Positions 1 through 13,195 of a DNA stretch of 64,000 nucleotides are shown piece after piece. The first letter of the stretch is position 1. Every line of letters starts with the position of its first letter. The notes under the pieces were generated by a model that saw nothing but the letters and a program-made list of their open reading frames with translations, ran no database searches and was not told the origin of the DNA. The position numbers were made by a program, and so were the translations under genes. The DNA is taken from positions 62,001 to 126,000 of the forward strand of contig JAMKCH010041271.1 in the NCBI GenBank assembly GCA_023653785.1, given 5' to 3'. The DNA is from Ophioderma brevispina. Its lineage: Eukaryota; Echinodermata; Ophiuroidea; Amphilepidida; Ophiodermatidae.

Positions 1-1040
1 AAGGATTATTTGGTCCAGGGTGATGATGATGCGGCAGGCCAGAGGTGTACAATTTCAACTTGATATAAAGGGGCAAACAAGGTCTGCAGCGAAATGGCAA
101 TGTTATGTGATTAAGAACTCTCACATATTCAATCCTAAGGAGGGCATTCTGTTTTCCAAGTACACCTGTCAGATTTGGGTGGTTGTGCTTAGTGCAAATC
201 TCATGGGTTATTTTAACATTAATCTGAGCTTTGCCCTCCCAAGGATTCGTGTGAGTGCCATTCCATTGTTTTTGCATACATTGTACAAGACAAATAGAAG
301 CTCATAAGTTGGCGTACACAATGCAGGGATAGCTCCACTTTATATCAAGGCCGTCGTAATGTAGGTTGCCCTTAGTTGGACAGGAATTTAAACGTAAACA
401 TTGAACTCTCTGTAGACTGAGTATACAGAGGAAATTGTGAACTTAAAATGCAATTGTTGGTCTCCCTTGTTAGTAAAACAACTATTGATTCATCTGGCGA
501 AAAAATCTGTAAACCGCCAATGGCTGGGTATGGACTCGTTGAATTTGCCCAACATTGGATCCCTTCTCCCTAGGGTAGTGAACCACCCCCACACACTCCC
601 CCCCCACCACACCCCCGCGCGGGGGTTCATGGGTGGACATTGTGTATGTATAGTCTATACTGGACGCAAGATGGGTAGGAGACCACCCACAAAAAGTCCA
701 GAAGGCCAGTATGCCTGCCTGGAAGCACTTGGAGCTATCACACCGCTGCAGCACCGCCACACAACTTGAACGACCAAACCTAAACAAAAACTCCATTTGT
801 ATCGGGGCAGTTAGACGGTCGGTCACCTAGGGCCCTTATGAAAGGCATAGGTCTAAACACTTCAGTCTATAGACTAAAATTATAGTGAGGTTGGCTACTC
901 TTAACTCATCTAGAAACAAAATGGACTTTCGCGGGAAATGTTGACCTTTTTTGACATTTTTCCCCACCCCCTGTCAGACCCAGGGGCAGAGCCGGCGCAA
1001 ACTATGCGCCAGGTGCGGCGATCGCCGCACCACTTTTTGG
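1..1040. other. No recognised gene
   Basis: Short ORFs only, none with a known domain. A GC-rich palindrome CCCCCGCGCGGGGG lies at about 613-626 within a C-rich stretch. Confidence 0.6.
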
Positions 1041-1047
1041 GAAGCAA

Positions 1048-1187
1048 CAAAAAAAAAAAAAAAAGTTGGGAAGAAAAAAAAAAGAGAGGAGAAGGAAATG
1101 AAAGAGAGGAAAGAAGCAAAAAAGGCAGAGAAAAAGAGAGAAAAGAGAAGGGGAAGGGAGGGCGAGATAGAAAGAGGGGGGGAAAGG
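1048..1187. repeat. Polypurine tract (A/G), ~140 bases
   Basis: Plus strand is almost only A and G from the A-run at 1048 to GGGGGGGAAAGGGG at 1187, with a few C/T interruptions. The ORFs crossing it on both strands are low-complexity artefacts. Confidence 0.9.
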
Positions 1188-1769
1188 GGTGATCGTGAGA
1201 AAGGTGGCATGTGAAAGTTCGAGGGTCTAAAAAAGGTATGGGTATATTCAAAAAACTAGGTAATATTCAATGGCGGATCCAAGGGAAGCCGGTCGTCCCT
1301 TCCCCAACTCGCCGAAATAAAAATCAATGCCGACAATGACACTTGGCCTACTTTGTACTTATACGGAAAAATACTTTGTAACCCATAATTTTTTTTTGTA
1401 AATTTCGCCGCTACTCGCGGGTGTTTTAAAGGTGCACGAGAGATTTCAAATAACCGGTGGTTCCAAAAAAATAGGAAATTTCTGATTTCTATAATAATTG
1501 TAAGCTTTCTATCAAAAAAAATATACCCATGTGAAATGACAATCTGAGAAATCTTTCTTTGGTACAATAATTGTGAAATTCAACTTGAACTATGTTTTAC
1601 AAGCTATGTTTTACATAGAAATTAAGCAAATCCAAATCGCCCTTTTCCTCTTTCAAGTAGTTATGTAGCAAAAATATAAAGGTAAAATAGATTGGGGGTC
1701 ATTCTCATCAAATACATGTAACACACTAAGCTACCAATACAGGGATGCCCAAAAAACTTTCGTTGCACC

Positions 1770-2265
1770 TTAAGAGTTAGACCCCGATTTCAGTGCAGGG
1801 CATATAGTGGTTTGTTTCTTGTAGGATTTTAAAAGGGGGGTACATATGGAATTCTTTACAAGCATTATATAGGGGACAATTTGTATATTTGAAATTGTAA
1901 ACTTTACATGAAAAAGGTGTTGTGCGGAAAGCGAACATTGCAAAGGTTTCGAGACTCCCGCACTAGCACCTCGTGTCGCTTGATATAGGAAACTCTCCAC
2001 AAACACGTTACATATGATTTTGTAACGTGTGGAATTAATACAAAAAAAATCAACTATATTTTACTTCTACTTGAATCACACAATTTATAACGTGAAACAA
2101 CTTACAAATTTTTAAATTTGTGTCGATCAAAAATACATGAGAAAATTTGCGTTTTGGACAGGCGCACATTGACAAGGGTTTCGCGCTTGGGGGGGGGCAC
2201 CCACACCCTTCGGGTCGATTGATATATGAACTCTCCATGAAACATTTACCACGAGAGCCCATCAA
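1770..2265. repeat. Two tandem copies of a GGGTTTCGCGC-type dispersed repeat
   Basis: Units at about 1850-2020 and 2080-2260 share a pattern (ATTGCAAAGGTTTCG / TTGACAAGGGTTTCG, then C-rich, then TTGATATA.GAA.CTCTCCA). Two further relatives lie at 15040-15150 and 15235-15310 with GGGTTCCGCGCTTCGCGC. Confidence 0.65.
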
Positions 2266-2299
2266 GAAAACCACCCAATTTTTCCCGGGTCCTTAGGGA

Positions 2300-3720
2300 C
2301 GCACTATTAGACTTCAAGGGGGTTGGAAGGTTAGGTTTGTTTGTTTTCTTATCACCCGCCATGCGAGCAAAAAAAAACACAAAACTTTCCCAGTTTACAG
2401 TAAAACAAAAAAAAAAAAAATACCCACACCTTGAAAAAAAACAGGACAAAATGCCCTGTTATGACATGAAGCATTTGGAAGCATACTATGAAACTCATAA
2501 AATGTTCAAATTTGTTTTAAAAGATTACAGACCAGATTTGAGAAATGACAATTTGTCATTGAAACTTGCGACGTGATTATTCCAAAAATTAGCCCTTACA
2601 CAGTTTAGGTTATCTTTTTCAGAACGTTATTCAAAGTAGGCCTATCATATGACCTATTTTTATAATTAATTGGCAAATTTAAATTGGGTCTATCAACTTT
2701 AAGTAGAAAACTAGAATTTCGCGGTCTCGGCTTTCGCGATTTGCGGCGGGGGTACCAAGGTTAGGGTGTTTGTTCCGTACGGAACTTATCAGACGTAACG
2801 GTAGTATTATTAAATTTTTGTCATCCTACCTATGGCCCTCACTACCCCAGAGCCCCTTTACAACTATAACAGTGGCCACTTTAATAAACCTCCCCAGAGA
2901 TCCGAGGTACTATACTGCCACAATGTCCGTCCCTCCCCTCCCCCCCCTTTCACTGTCTCAGAGCCCTTCCCAGCTGTCACCCGAGCACCCTAAGATATCT
3001 CATCTGACACAAGTGCCCTTTCCCTACTAACCGAGGGCACCGTGGCTTCCGGCCTACCTTCTACAACCCCATATACCAAATACCCAAAAGTTTTCCCTTT
3101 TCCATCTAAATATGGCCATACCCAGCTATACTCATGGGTCTCTTTCCAGACCACATGACTTTTTCGTCATTTCTACAGCCTGCATATTTCCTCCAAATCC
3201 AATTTCTAAGGCCCTAATTTAAAACACAAAATCAGTTTCCCAATCCCTAAGTTCATAAGTCGATGACACACATCCCTTCCCAGAGTGCACCCCCGGGTCT
3301 TCAGAAGTTTAATTTGAAGCCGATTTTAGTTCAAAGCCTGGAAGTGTTCCTGATTTTTTCTAAGGCCCTATTAAAGGGGGGTGGCTCAATGTAAGTATTA
3401 TAAGTTTTTGTATTACCAGAATGGCCTTCACCCCAAAACCCCATTGTAAGTGTCTATTCGTAGTCCTTACAGCCCCACACATTTCCAATCTATCATGTAC
3501 ACGGTCTACCACTACCTCAAAAGAATCAAACTATATTGACCACATGTCATTTTTAGATAATCAAATTGGGCTGTTTTTTTTTTTTTCATTTACAACAATT
3601 TTTGGGTTATAACTAACTCTGTCCATAGCATACGCAAAATTATTTAATTTATCTATTTAGTTAGCAAGAAAACATTGTTTTAGGAGAATAAACAGAAGGC
3701 CATAGGTGCAGAGAACCCCT
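2300..3720. other. Intergenic, nothing recognised
   Basis: Homopolymer runs and C/T-rich stretches (2830-3330). No domain, repeat pair or RNA gene was found by eye. Confidence 0.55.
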
Positions 3721-3734
3721 TGGAGCTCTAAGTG

Positions 3735-4735
3735 GCCAGGACAAATAACATGATGAGATCATGCATCCCTTGTGGCACGTATAGGACCTCTGGACTCGGG
3801 GAGGTTATTAAAGTGGACACTGTTTCTCAGTGGGTGGATGTTGACTCTAGTTGTCCCCACAGGGCACAGTCACCGGACCTACAAGATTTTATCGTCTTTA
3901 TAAATGATCTGCCGAGCAATATAAAAATCAGCTCAAAATTACTTTTGCTTACGACTATATCATATATAGAGTCAGAGCCCGGTCCCTGCGGATGCTGGCA
4001 TATTAGCAAAATGGACCTAGTATAGATAATTTGACAGCCTGGCAAGGTAATGGCAGATGATGTTCAATGCAACGACAATGTTTTGGTTTTTAAGAATCCT
4101 CATGCACGATTCCATACTATATAATTACACTTAAATATAATACAGTGGCTATAACAAACGAATACCTACTTAGGAATTACAATTACAATCAAATCTGACT
4201 TGGAATTCACATTTCACAAAATAATATCTGAAGCAAAGTAAAGAACTCTGGGTTTTGTCCGGCTAAATCTGTACTCATCAACAGCTTTGTTAAAAATCTA
4301 GCGTACCAAACGTTAGTCCGCCCCTGTATGGATATGGTATTCAAATATGGACCCACACACTAAGGAACTCATACAGAAGTTGGAAGGGGTACAAAAACAG
4401 AAGTGCCCGCTTTGTAATGGGGATTATGGAAGGTCAGTAGCGTATAACAGAAATGAAGGAAAACTTGGATGGGGCTACTTTAGAACTCAGACGGAAAGTG
4501 ACAAGAAATAAACATCTTTCATGATGAAGACTCCTGGGTCGCCTCGCCACATAACCAGGTACGCAAGATCTGCGCCCGGTCACACGATCTTAGACTAGTC
4601 AATTACTCAGGGATCAAAAACAAAAAAAACTGTTCTAAAGTATCATTATACCAAGGACATTGGTTAGACTGGAACTCACTACGAAATTACATCACCAACA
4701 TAGAAGATAAGGCAGAAATTCAAAACGGAAGATAA
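3735..4735 (+). mobile_element. Non-LTR retrotransposon (LINE) 3' end, decayed reverse transcriptase
   Basis: Over several frames the plus strand shows VSQWVDVDS...FIVFINDLPSNIKISSKL, the block before the catalytic YADD region, then a degraded DLDNLTAWQ-like stretch near 4020-4060. Further on come an LGFC..AKS segment, LAYQTLVRPCMDMVFKYGPT (the typical YxxLVRPxLEY..xxWxP motif), ALYWG-type residues, and finally GHWLDWNSLRNYI, the usual C-terminal W-N-x-L ending. This is the order seen in CR1/jockey/L2-like LINEs. Multiple stops and frameshifts show it is dead. The 5' part is absent. Confidence 0.85.
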
Positions 4736-4739
4736 GAAA

Positions 4740-6240
4740 CACATAACTACGGCCAAGAACAAGAAACCAACCAGTCGCCATTGATGTGCACCATCCCTAC
4801 CCGTTTTGCCCACTTTAGGGGTGTTGGGTAGTAATCAGACAAGAAACCAGAACCGAACCGATCCCACAACAAAATATGGGACCTTGATGATCCCAATCTG
4901 TTATTTCGGCTATATGCCTGTGTTATTCGGGGATAGTTTAGTTTGACACAATGGAATAGTGATATTGGATTTGATTACTCATTGTTCTACAGACCATTAG
5001 ATGCCAACAGATTAGGTGATAAGGCTAACGTGAGATTAGATTATTTAAATCCATTCATCATATCCCATAACACAATAGCTGAGTATCAGAGTTCAAGACT
5101 GCATGTACAGAATCTCAGATTGCGATGCTGTACACTGGTTACCAGCAGTAGTTTGGATAATTGGACACAATGTATTATAGGTATTGGATTTGATACATTG
5201 ATTCTTCAACATGCTTTAGGTCCACATGCCAAGTCGAAACCATCTTACAAAAAAAGGTTAACATTTGGTCCGATACAAAAAAAAAACAACTTATATCCTT
5301 CTCAGTAATACATTAAAATGTTCTTGTTATAAATATCCAAGATGCCTTCAGTTTCAATATTTTTGTAATTTATCACAACGTCTCTCCAAGCACACTCATG
5401 ATTTACATTTCCTCAATATGATACCCCCATTTAGGAACGTGGAATGTTCCGGATGGCAAGTCTTTGATTGTGCTCAATTCTTGAAATAACAGCCTCAGAA
5501 AAATCATTCCCAAAACCACCCTTTTCCTCCACCAAACACAACACAAGCCTTACGGCCCTGGAGAAGACTTCATCACATACATATCCAATTTATAGCTCTA
5601 AACACACTCCCTCTTTTCCAAAAACGTTGACATAAGTTCAAATTTTTCTACAATGCAAAAAGGCCAGTACCTTACCCCCATACGTGCTACTTTCTGTCTT
5701 CTGTCAGCACAGTTTTGTATTTTCAAAGGTCGACCATTTTAATATACAGACATACTCTGATAAATAAATGCCTTGAAAACTAAATACTACCTCCTAGTTT
5801 CGCCCGCACCCACACGCGCATCGCTTACGCGGCACATTGGCTGTACTTGTGGCCATTAACAATCAGGCAAAACTAAAACAAGTTGATTTTGGTCATGCAA
5901 TACATAAAATAATATTGTTATCATCAAATTTTGCATGACATACTGAAACCAAATGAAGTAACACGTGATACACTTGAATACACTTTCAAACATTAATGTC
6001 CATTTACAAAATAATTAAGTTGAATTTCATTGAGAGAATTTTAAATTAAAAGGGCTTGCATTCTTTTCTTGCCAGTCACTTTAGCATCCTTAAGAAACCT
6101 GTAGCTCAGTTTTAGCTCTAAAAAAATGCAATTTACAACAAGGACGAAGTTTTTTTTTACCGAAGAGTTAATAAATACCAAGTTCCATAACGGGTGCGTT
6201 GTTCAATGTTTAAGTGTATCAAAACTTGGCTATAATTATC
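4740..6240. other. Intergenic; one unassigned 121-residue ORF (4943-5308, +)
   Basis: The ORF begins MTQWNSDIGF and runs to a stop at 5308. It matches no family I can name, has no signal peptide and lies just behind the LINE remnant. Its composition is ordinary. Coding status unknown; chance ORF is likely. Confidence 0.5.
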
Positions 6241-6600
6241 TCCAACTAGTCCACTGTTATAACACTGTTTTTAAAATTTTGCTGTTTAAAAAGAGGGGTT
6301 TTTTAAAGTGCTGTTGTTTAAGTTTTAAACAACATTGTTTAGTTTTTGTTGTTATAACATGTTTGTCGTTAAACAAGGTTGTATAAGTTTTAAAATTGTT
6401 TTAAACAACTCGCACTCTTTAACCCACTGCTGTTTACCCTGGTCATCCATCGCTCAACCATGTTTAAAACTGATGCTTAACTTTAACAAGTTGTTTATTT
6501 TTAACAAGTTGTTTATTTTTAACAAGGTGCTTAATTTTTTTAAACAAGTTGGTATGACCAGGGTAAACATTGTTTGTTTGTTTAAATTTTTAAACACTTG
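6240..6600. repeat. AT-rich TTTAACAA repeat with fold-back core
   Basis: Rich in TTTAAACAA/TTGTTTAAA words. The core is a fold-back with perfect arms GTTTACCCTGGTCAT (6432-6446) and ATGACCAGGGTAAAC (6554-6568), containing three tandem 18-bp units of TTTTTAACAAGTTGTTTA between 6480 and 6535. Probably a small fold-back transposon. Confidence 0.75.
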
Positions 6601-6894
6601 TAATTTTGTTCTAACTAAGTGCCATAGACTGAAGTGGTTTTTCATCACACCTTTTTTTCCTCCAATGGCATTTCAGCTTTGGTTTTCAACGCCGTGTTCC
6701 ACCATTCCAACAAGATATTGTAGTTAAATAAATATTCCTCAAATAAGTTGATATGTCTAGCAACATTTGAGAATTTGCATAAGAAAGGGTAAACTTTTTT
6801 TGTGAACAAACTCTGTATAGCATTAAAAAGCAATATACACATGTAAGTGAACCACTTACACGATTTTCAAGTTGTTTCTATCAAATTGCATGGA

Positions 6895-9045
6895 AATGCG
6901 TTTTAGATAGACCCTCCCTCGGGTTCACGGTGATGAAAACGCAAGCGACTGAATATACCTAACTTCTTCAACATAAACCACCGTGGACTCCTCCGAATCT
7001 GTAGGGAAAACGTCTCAAGTCTCCCCCGAGGTCGGGGAAGTACCTCTCCGACCACAACAGTAGTCAAAACACATATTGTTCTAGTGCCCTTTGCACTGTC
7101 TCTCGGACTTGTTTATGTGCGTAAGATACACTTAGCCAGACCAATTAGTGTGACGACTTATTTTTTTGCGCGGATTAAATCGAGCCCTGGGACTGAGCGG
7201 CTGTGGGGGTTGTCGCACGCGCGCACATTGGGTTGTTTGTGGTTTGGCTCAGGCAGGGTGTTTGGCCTCTAAGGCCCGATTTCTTGGTATAACGTTTTAT
7301 TTGATGCATTTTTTATTGCAACACTAATCAAATATAATAGTAACCTAATAGTGTTATGTATTATTATTATTAATCAATCAAATAGCCAGAGCCCTTGTCG
7401 TGTACATTTACTGCTCGTATCGAAAATCCTCGATATCTATAACTACTAAAAACAGATCGTCTGTCTGGTATGCATTTTTTTTATCTTTGACATAATGGGC
7501 TGATACCGAAATGAAATGCATATGTGTGGCCTGCGTCACCCCAGGGCATTCGGTGACAGAGGACTGAAAAAAACCCGGTCCCTCAACTCAACAAAAAAGT
7601 GGTACATGTGAGTTCTAAATTTCGAGGAAAGGGGTATATTTTTTCCTGTCATCAAGGAACCCGCGAAAATCACGAAAAAAGGGAGTTTTCTGAGCATCCG
7701 TCTCCGCGAAATTTAAAAAAAAGGGGCATTGAATCAAATTGGGTCGTGGTCGCCTACAAACTTTTACAGTAACATTTGTTTATCATTGTTGCATTTTCAT
7801 CAATTAAAATCAGTTCATATTTGATAATTTAATCCCCATAAGACAGGATCATTTGGGAGTACAGCAAACACAAAGTAATATTGATACTTGTATGTTTGTT
7901 CTTAAAATGTTAAATTATAAAGAGTCCTTGAAAAGGGTGTCTGAAAATCTTGGTCATTGACAACTTGAAATAGGGGGTATTTTTTAACGCCTATTTTGTC
8001 GATCGATTTTGGCAAAAAGGGGGGCTAAAATCAATGAAAATCATTGGAAAGGGGTTTTGAAAAAATGAAGAACTCTCATGGTTTACCACTTTCTATGTTT
8101 GAGTTGAGGACGGGGAAAAAAATAGGACATTTGGGGTGGGAGATAGCCAATTACCCCAAAATATGGTTTTTTTTTTCCGATTGACAATTTGCAAAATTTT
8201 CCCCCAATGTAGACCCTCCCTCGGGTTCACGGTGATGAAAACACTAAGCGACTGAATTTTACACTAGAATCTTCAACAACCCATATCCGTGGAACCCTCC
8301 GAATCTTTAGGAAAACGTCTCCACTCCATCCGCCGAGGTGGGGGAAGTACTCCCGCCACAACACATAGTCCAAACACATGGTTCTGGTTACTCGCACTGT
8401 CTCTCGACGTTGCCGAATGTGCGTAAGAGACACTTTGCCAGACCAATCAGTGTGTCGGCTTATTTTTTGCGCAGGATTTAACCGGAACGGTCCCTGGGAA
8501 CTGAGCGGCTGTTGATGCAACCACCTGGGGGTTGCGACGCGCCATTGGTTGTTTGGGTAGGCTCAGGCATGTGTTCCGGCCTCTTAATTCCGATTTCTCG
8601 TGTTTGTATGTTTTATTTGACTTTATGTCTATGATGATGCATTTTTAGTGCAACTCTAATCAATATAAGTAGGTGTTGTATTAATGATTATATACGGAAT
8701 TTATTGCTCATATTACCATACGGTACCCAATCATTTTTATTTTGATAGTTGTCACTCACTATTTAAATAAAGATCTCCATTTAATTTTATTGCAATTTCA
8801 TAACCTTCCCCATGCATCTTAAATGAATCTTGAAATGAATGAAGAAATATTATCATTGCTCGTATCGCGCAAATCCTTAATCCTATACTACAAAAACCGA
8901 TCTGTCGGGCTGTTTGTCCGTCTATGCATTTCGTTCTACTTTGAAATCTGAGCTATAAGGGTGGGGGGGAGGCACTCACATAGGAAATGGATATGGGTGT
9001 TGGTTCGTGCTTCAAGCCCAGGGCATTCCGGTGACAGACAAAAGA
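6895..9045. repeat. Direct duplication: 6900-7560 and 8209-9045
   Basis: TAGACCCTCCCTCGGGTTCA starts both copies (6908, 8209). Further shared blocks are TGCGTAAGA.ACACTT, CCAGACCAAT.AGTGTG, ACTGAGCGGCTGT, GGCTCAGGCA, TGCTCGTATCG and GCCCAGGGCATTC-like ends. Divergence is considerable. Confidence 0.85.
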
Positions 9046-12000
9046 TAGGGGCCTTTGGGTGAGAGATAGCCAAAATAGCCACAATTATGAACATTTTGTT
9101 CCCAAAATGGGGTCTCTGGGGTGTGATTTTTGCAAAATTTTCTAAAAAATAGAGGTCTTTTTTGGTGTTTTTTTTCCCAAATAGTGGTCGGTGCCAGTGT
9201 AAATTTCACAAAATATGGGGACTTTGGGTGAAATTAAAAATATATTGGGTGTTTGTGGTTGACAACGATACTGAAAGGGGGTCTAAACAGCCTTGCATAC
9301 GCGTCGCTTCCAAGATGGGAGTGGCCGGGGGGTGCTAATGGGTTCTAATATTTAGCATTAGGTATGGGGAGAAATCGTCTGCCGTCTGACTTTGTTATTA
9401 GTGTTTTAGAGTGACCCAAAAGGTCAAAGGTCATCTAGAGGTCAATTTACGTAGAACTAATGACCTGGGCATCGAGACAAGTCCTGGGTCAAAGGTCACA
9501 CATAGGTCGAGAGGTCACACCTGGTGGAGATGCACTAGTTTGTACCTATTTTCGGTAAGTTAGCCGTAGAAATGGCCTGACACCCGGGAGGGGAGGGGGA
9601 GAATGTTCCCACTTGAGGCGACGGCTTTTACAGGTCGCAGCGGGCTGACCAATCCATTAATCCTGCTACAGTCTAGGGTTGGGAATAAATGGGATATTTT
9701 TTTTCTAATTTCTTTCAAACGAGTGGATTCTTAGGCCAGTTTGGTTGCCTAAAACAAATCAGGAAAGCTGTTGGCCTAAGATGAATCTTTAGGTCGGTAA
9801 AATGACTGTTAAATTTTTTTAACCATGGAAATCAATAGGATAAATTTAGCTATTTTCAGCAACCAAAAATAACGACTATCTGTAGTCATTGCTTTTGCTA
9901 GAAATTTCCTCAAACGGTGCCTTATAATAGCACTAACCCTTTTTCAAGAAATTAAACAAAGTCATTCTCAATGGCAGAAAAAAACTATTTTTACAAATTC
10001 ATTTCATTGAGGCAAGGCAATACACAGAATAAAACCAAACTGACCCGATCTTATGGGTTTCTGGATGTTGAAGACAGTGGATTGTTGTAAGGTCAAGGCC
10101 TTTATAAACATGTCCATACCTGCCAAGGTACTGAGTGTTTTCAATACCAACAAGTGATGCGATTATTAACCTAACAACAACTATTTGCAAGAGACTTGTA
10201 CGATTGTGCTAATGAAGGCATTGTAATTGTTGTCAAGTCCAAGCCTGTACAACCAGTTACATAACAAGCCAGTGCCATGCCAATGCCACGCCATGTGTTT
10301 TCATTCCAACTGTGATGCTATTATTAACAGAAAAAAAAACAAAAGACAGTAGAAGAATGGCCAACTTCTTGTAAGTTAAGAGTTGTTTTAGTGGCTATGA
10401 AATTCAGACATTAGGTGGAAATGATTGCAGTGCTTAGGAGTTGCCTCTATATTCCCTCTGCAAGGTGAAGAACATTTTTCTCTTTATTTTAGGCATCGGT
10501 GAACTTGATTACTTTTGACATGTTTTTATATGTAGGATGCAATATATCCTATGCTTGTGGCTAGTAATATAAATGTCAATGGTTGTTTGTGTCAGATTTT
10601 GGCAAGTGCATAATTTAACCAACCAAATCCCATGGACTTCATGTACAAAACTTAAAAGTCATTTCACCACCTAAATTCATCTAGGTTAGGCGAAAAGCTC
10701 CCGGAATTTGTTTTTCAAGCAACCAAATGGCCTAAGAATCCACTCGGTTTGAAAAAAAGATCTTCACTTGCCACCCCTAAGGCAACACAAGCTAAGGAAG
10801 ATGTTCGTGAAGAAAAAAAAAATTTAGAAAGGGAGTAAAGGTCCATACACAGTATTCTTGGGGTCGGACTTTAAAAGTGTTAACCTTTGGGAAAGAAATC
10901 CGTGTACATATTTTCCCGTTAAAGTCGATCTAACCCGCGGTTACTTTTTGAACTCATGATACCAATTCAACTTTTTTATTCGAATTTCTCCAAATCTGTA
11001 CCCTTTAATCGAAAAACAGGAAATTGGACCGTCCTTCGCCTCCCCTTTTGTGGGATCGGGTGCAAATACACCAATGGCTTTCCGCTTTCCTCGCGCCTGT
11101 GCCGTAGGGGAATGAGAAGGTCCAAAATTTTGATACAGAAAAAGAAGAAAAATGTAAAAGATGAAATAAAGAGCTCCTGAGGACGACGAGTCTCTGTACT
11201 CTAGATAATAGTGTGCAAAAGTTTCAGGAGAACATATCTCTTGTCCTTGCATTCTTTGCATTTGAAGAGTATGTTACGTAAGGTTTTTTTTTTGATTAGG
11301 GAAAGTTCCGCTGCAACGCATTTTCAATGAAACATTGGTAGGCGGGCCATAACGCAGTTTTTTTTTTTGGGGGGGGGTGCAGGGCTTAGAAAACGTAGAC
11401 TATTTTGGTTTAAATTGATCTAAAATGCTCTTTTTTTTACTTTGTGAACATCTCATCCCCCAAAATTGGAGTTTCTAGTCAGAATTCCTATAAATTATGG
11501 ATCTGTTTATTAACAAAAATCAGCAGAAAGTTGACCCCCCCCCCCCTCTGCGTAGGGCCTGTGGTTTGGGGTACAGGAGGGACCTGGCTTTTCTCTTTTG
11601 GTCCAGAGGCCGTCCCGTCACAAACAGATGAGGACGGTTTTTTTTTTTTTTTTTTTTTGTTTATCTGATTAAGATAATTATATTCATTTTTAAACAAGCA
11701 GGCCTATTCGCTGCAAATGCTTGGGAATAATTTCGTTATTTGGATTATTGAGTTCCAAGTTTTGTTATTTTAAAATATAACAAGGAAAAGAAATCACAAA
11801 TAAAAGCAAAACGTAAAAAAAAAAACATAAGAACCTCATTTTCACATAAAAGTGATCGGAAGGAAATGGCATGGAAAATCAAAGAAAAGTCGGGTTATAT
11901 GTGGATTTACCTTTACTTTTTAGGAAAATACAAGTATGATAATATACTATCTGACCCATTTGAACATACACTTTTTAATACCTGTTCACAAGGATGGTTT

Positions 12001-13195
12001 ACGGGTCAGTTTTGGATTGACACGCTAGCTGTAACATTGAACCTTGAGATGAATTGTGGAAGATTTCGTCATGACGCTGTATAGCGCTGGTAAATAAGTT
12101 TCATGTTTTCTGGAAAAGGACACCACACTGGGCTTTGGTAAAAAAATGGAGAGCTTGTGATTGGTGGCACCTGCCAGTATGCATGAGACCCCTATTTATT
12201 TTCTAATGATCAGCCCATCCTCAATAGGAAATACTACAACCAGAACCTTTGCAAAGGGGGGGGGGGGGGAGCTGAAGGAGGCCAAGGCATTTTTTTTGGG
12301 GGGCCAATTTGGGTCCTTCTCCATAGACCAACTGTAACAAAAGTAGTTCTTTGGGGGCTGAAATGGGGCAATGTTCGTTGGGGGGTTGCGCCCCTGCGCC
12401 CCCCCCCCCCCGCTGTTTACACCACTCAATCACAACAACAAAAACCATAAAATCACAAGGACATTTCGAGTTCTCTACTTCTCCTCCCCGTCTTTTTTTT
12501 AATTGCTTATTGTTTAGTTTCCATACTTGGGGCCACTCTGATAAAGCGCTGCGTCGCGTAATCGATAACTGATAGCTATGTCGCGTTGCCATTGCTACCA
12601 CCTGTTGTGTTTTCGTATCTGTGGTCCCGGATTAGCATTCAAAAATTAACCGAGATGTGGGCAAGGTAATGCAGTCACGTATACTTGTGAACGATACTGC
12701 TGGATATAGTTTCCTACAGATTCGTAGCGTCTCGGCGGGCTACTCCCTACCTAGTGTTAATTCCAGAAGCCCTGGTGCAATTGGACAAGTTGGTTGGCAA
12801 GGGCTTGTGTCCGGGGGTGGTAAGCTGAAAAGTCATCTAATTTTTTAGTTTAGCCCGAGTCTAGCATTATCTTTAAACCAAGTGCGCTCTAACCCGAGAC
12901 ATAGCCGCGACTGGGGTACATTCTACCCAATTGGGGTCTTTGGGTGTAAAATTTTGCAAATTTTCCAAGTAAAAAAGATAGGTTCTTTGGGTAAAACTTG
13001 TAATTCCCCCACTAGTGGTCCTTTGGGTATTTTTCGAAATGGGTGTTTGGGTGACAACGTGCGAAAGGGGGGGGGGGGGTCTTAACAGCATTACAGACCG
13101 TGGGTTCCAAGATAGGAGTCCGGGGGGGGGGCTTATGGGTCTAATATTTAGCATGAAGGTAAGGGGAGAACACTGACGTTTGTTTTCAGGTTTTA
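9012..13195. repeat. Repeat block X: 9030-9400 and 12925-13195
   Basis: Both copies share GGGGTCT.TGGG, TTTGCAAA.TTTTC, GGGTGTTTG.G...TGACAACG, GAAAGGGGG, CCAAGAT.GGAGT and TCTAATATTTAGCAT. Copy 2 is directly followed by block Y copy 2. Copy 1 is separated from block Y copy 1 by about 1.5 kb that includes the hAT-like element. Confidence 0.8.
9674..10779. mobile_element. hAT-like non-autonomous transposon, ~110-bp inverted repeats
   Basis: The left arm starts TAGGGTTGGGAA and contains CGAGTGGATTCTTAGGCCA.TTTGGTTGC; the right arm (about 10660-10779) is its reverse complement and ends in GCCACCCCTA. TAGGG-TGGCA type termini resemble hAT elements, but I could not confirm an 8-bp target duplication. 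The interior has two diverged direct repeats (about 10075-10165 and 10225-10330). Confidence 0.78.

Noticed and set aside
910..1251. Overlapping ORFs rich in Lys/Glu or Ser/Phe/Leu
   Set aside because: They are artefacts of the polypurine tract, open in several frames at once.
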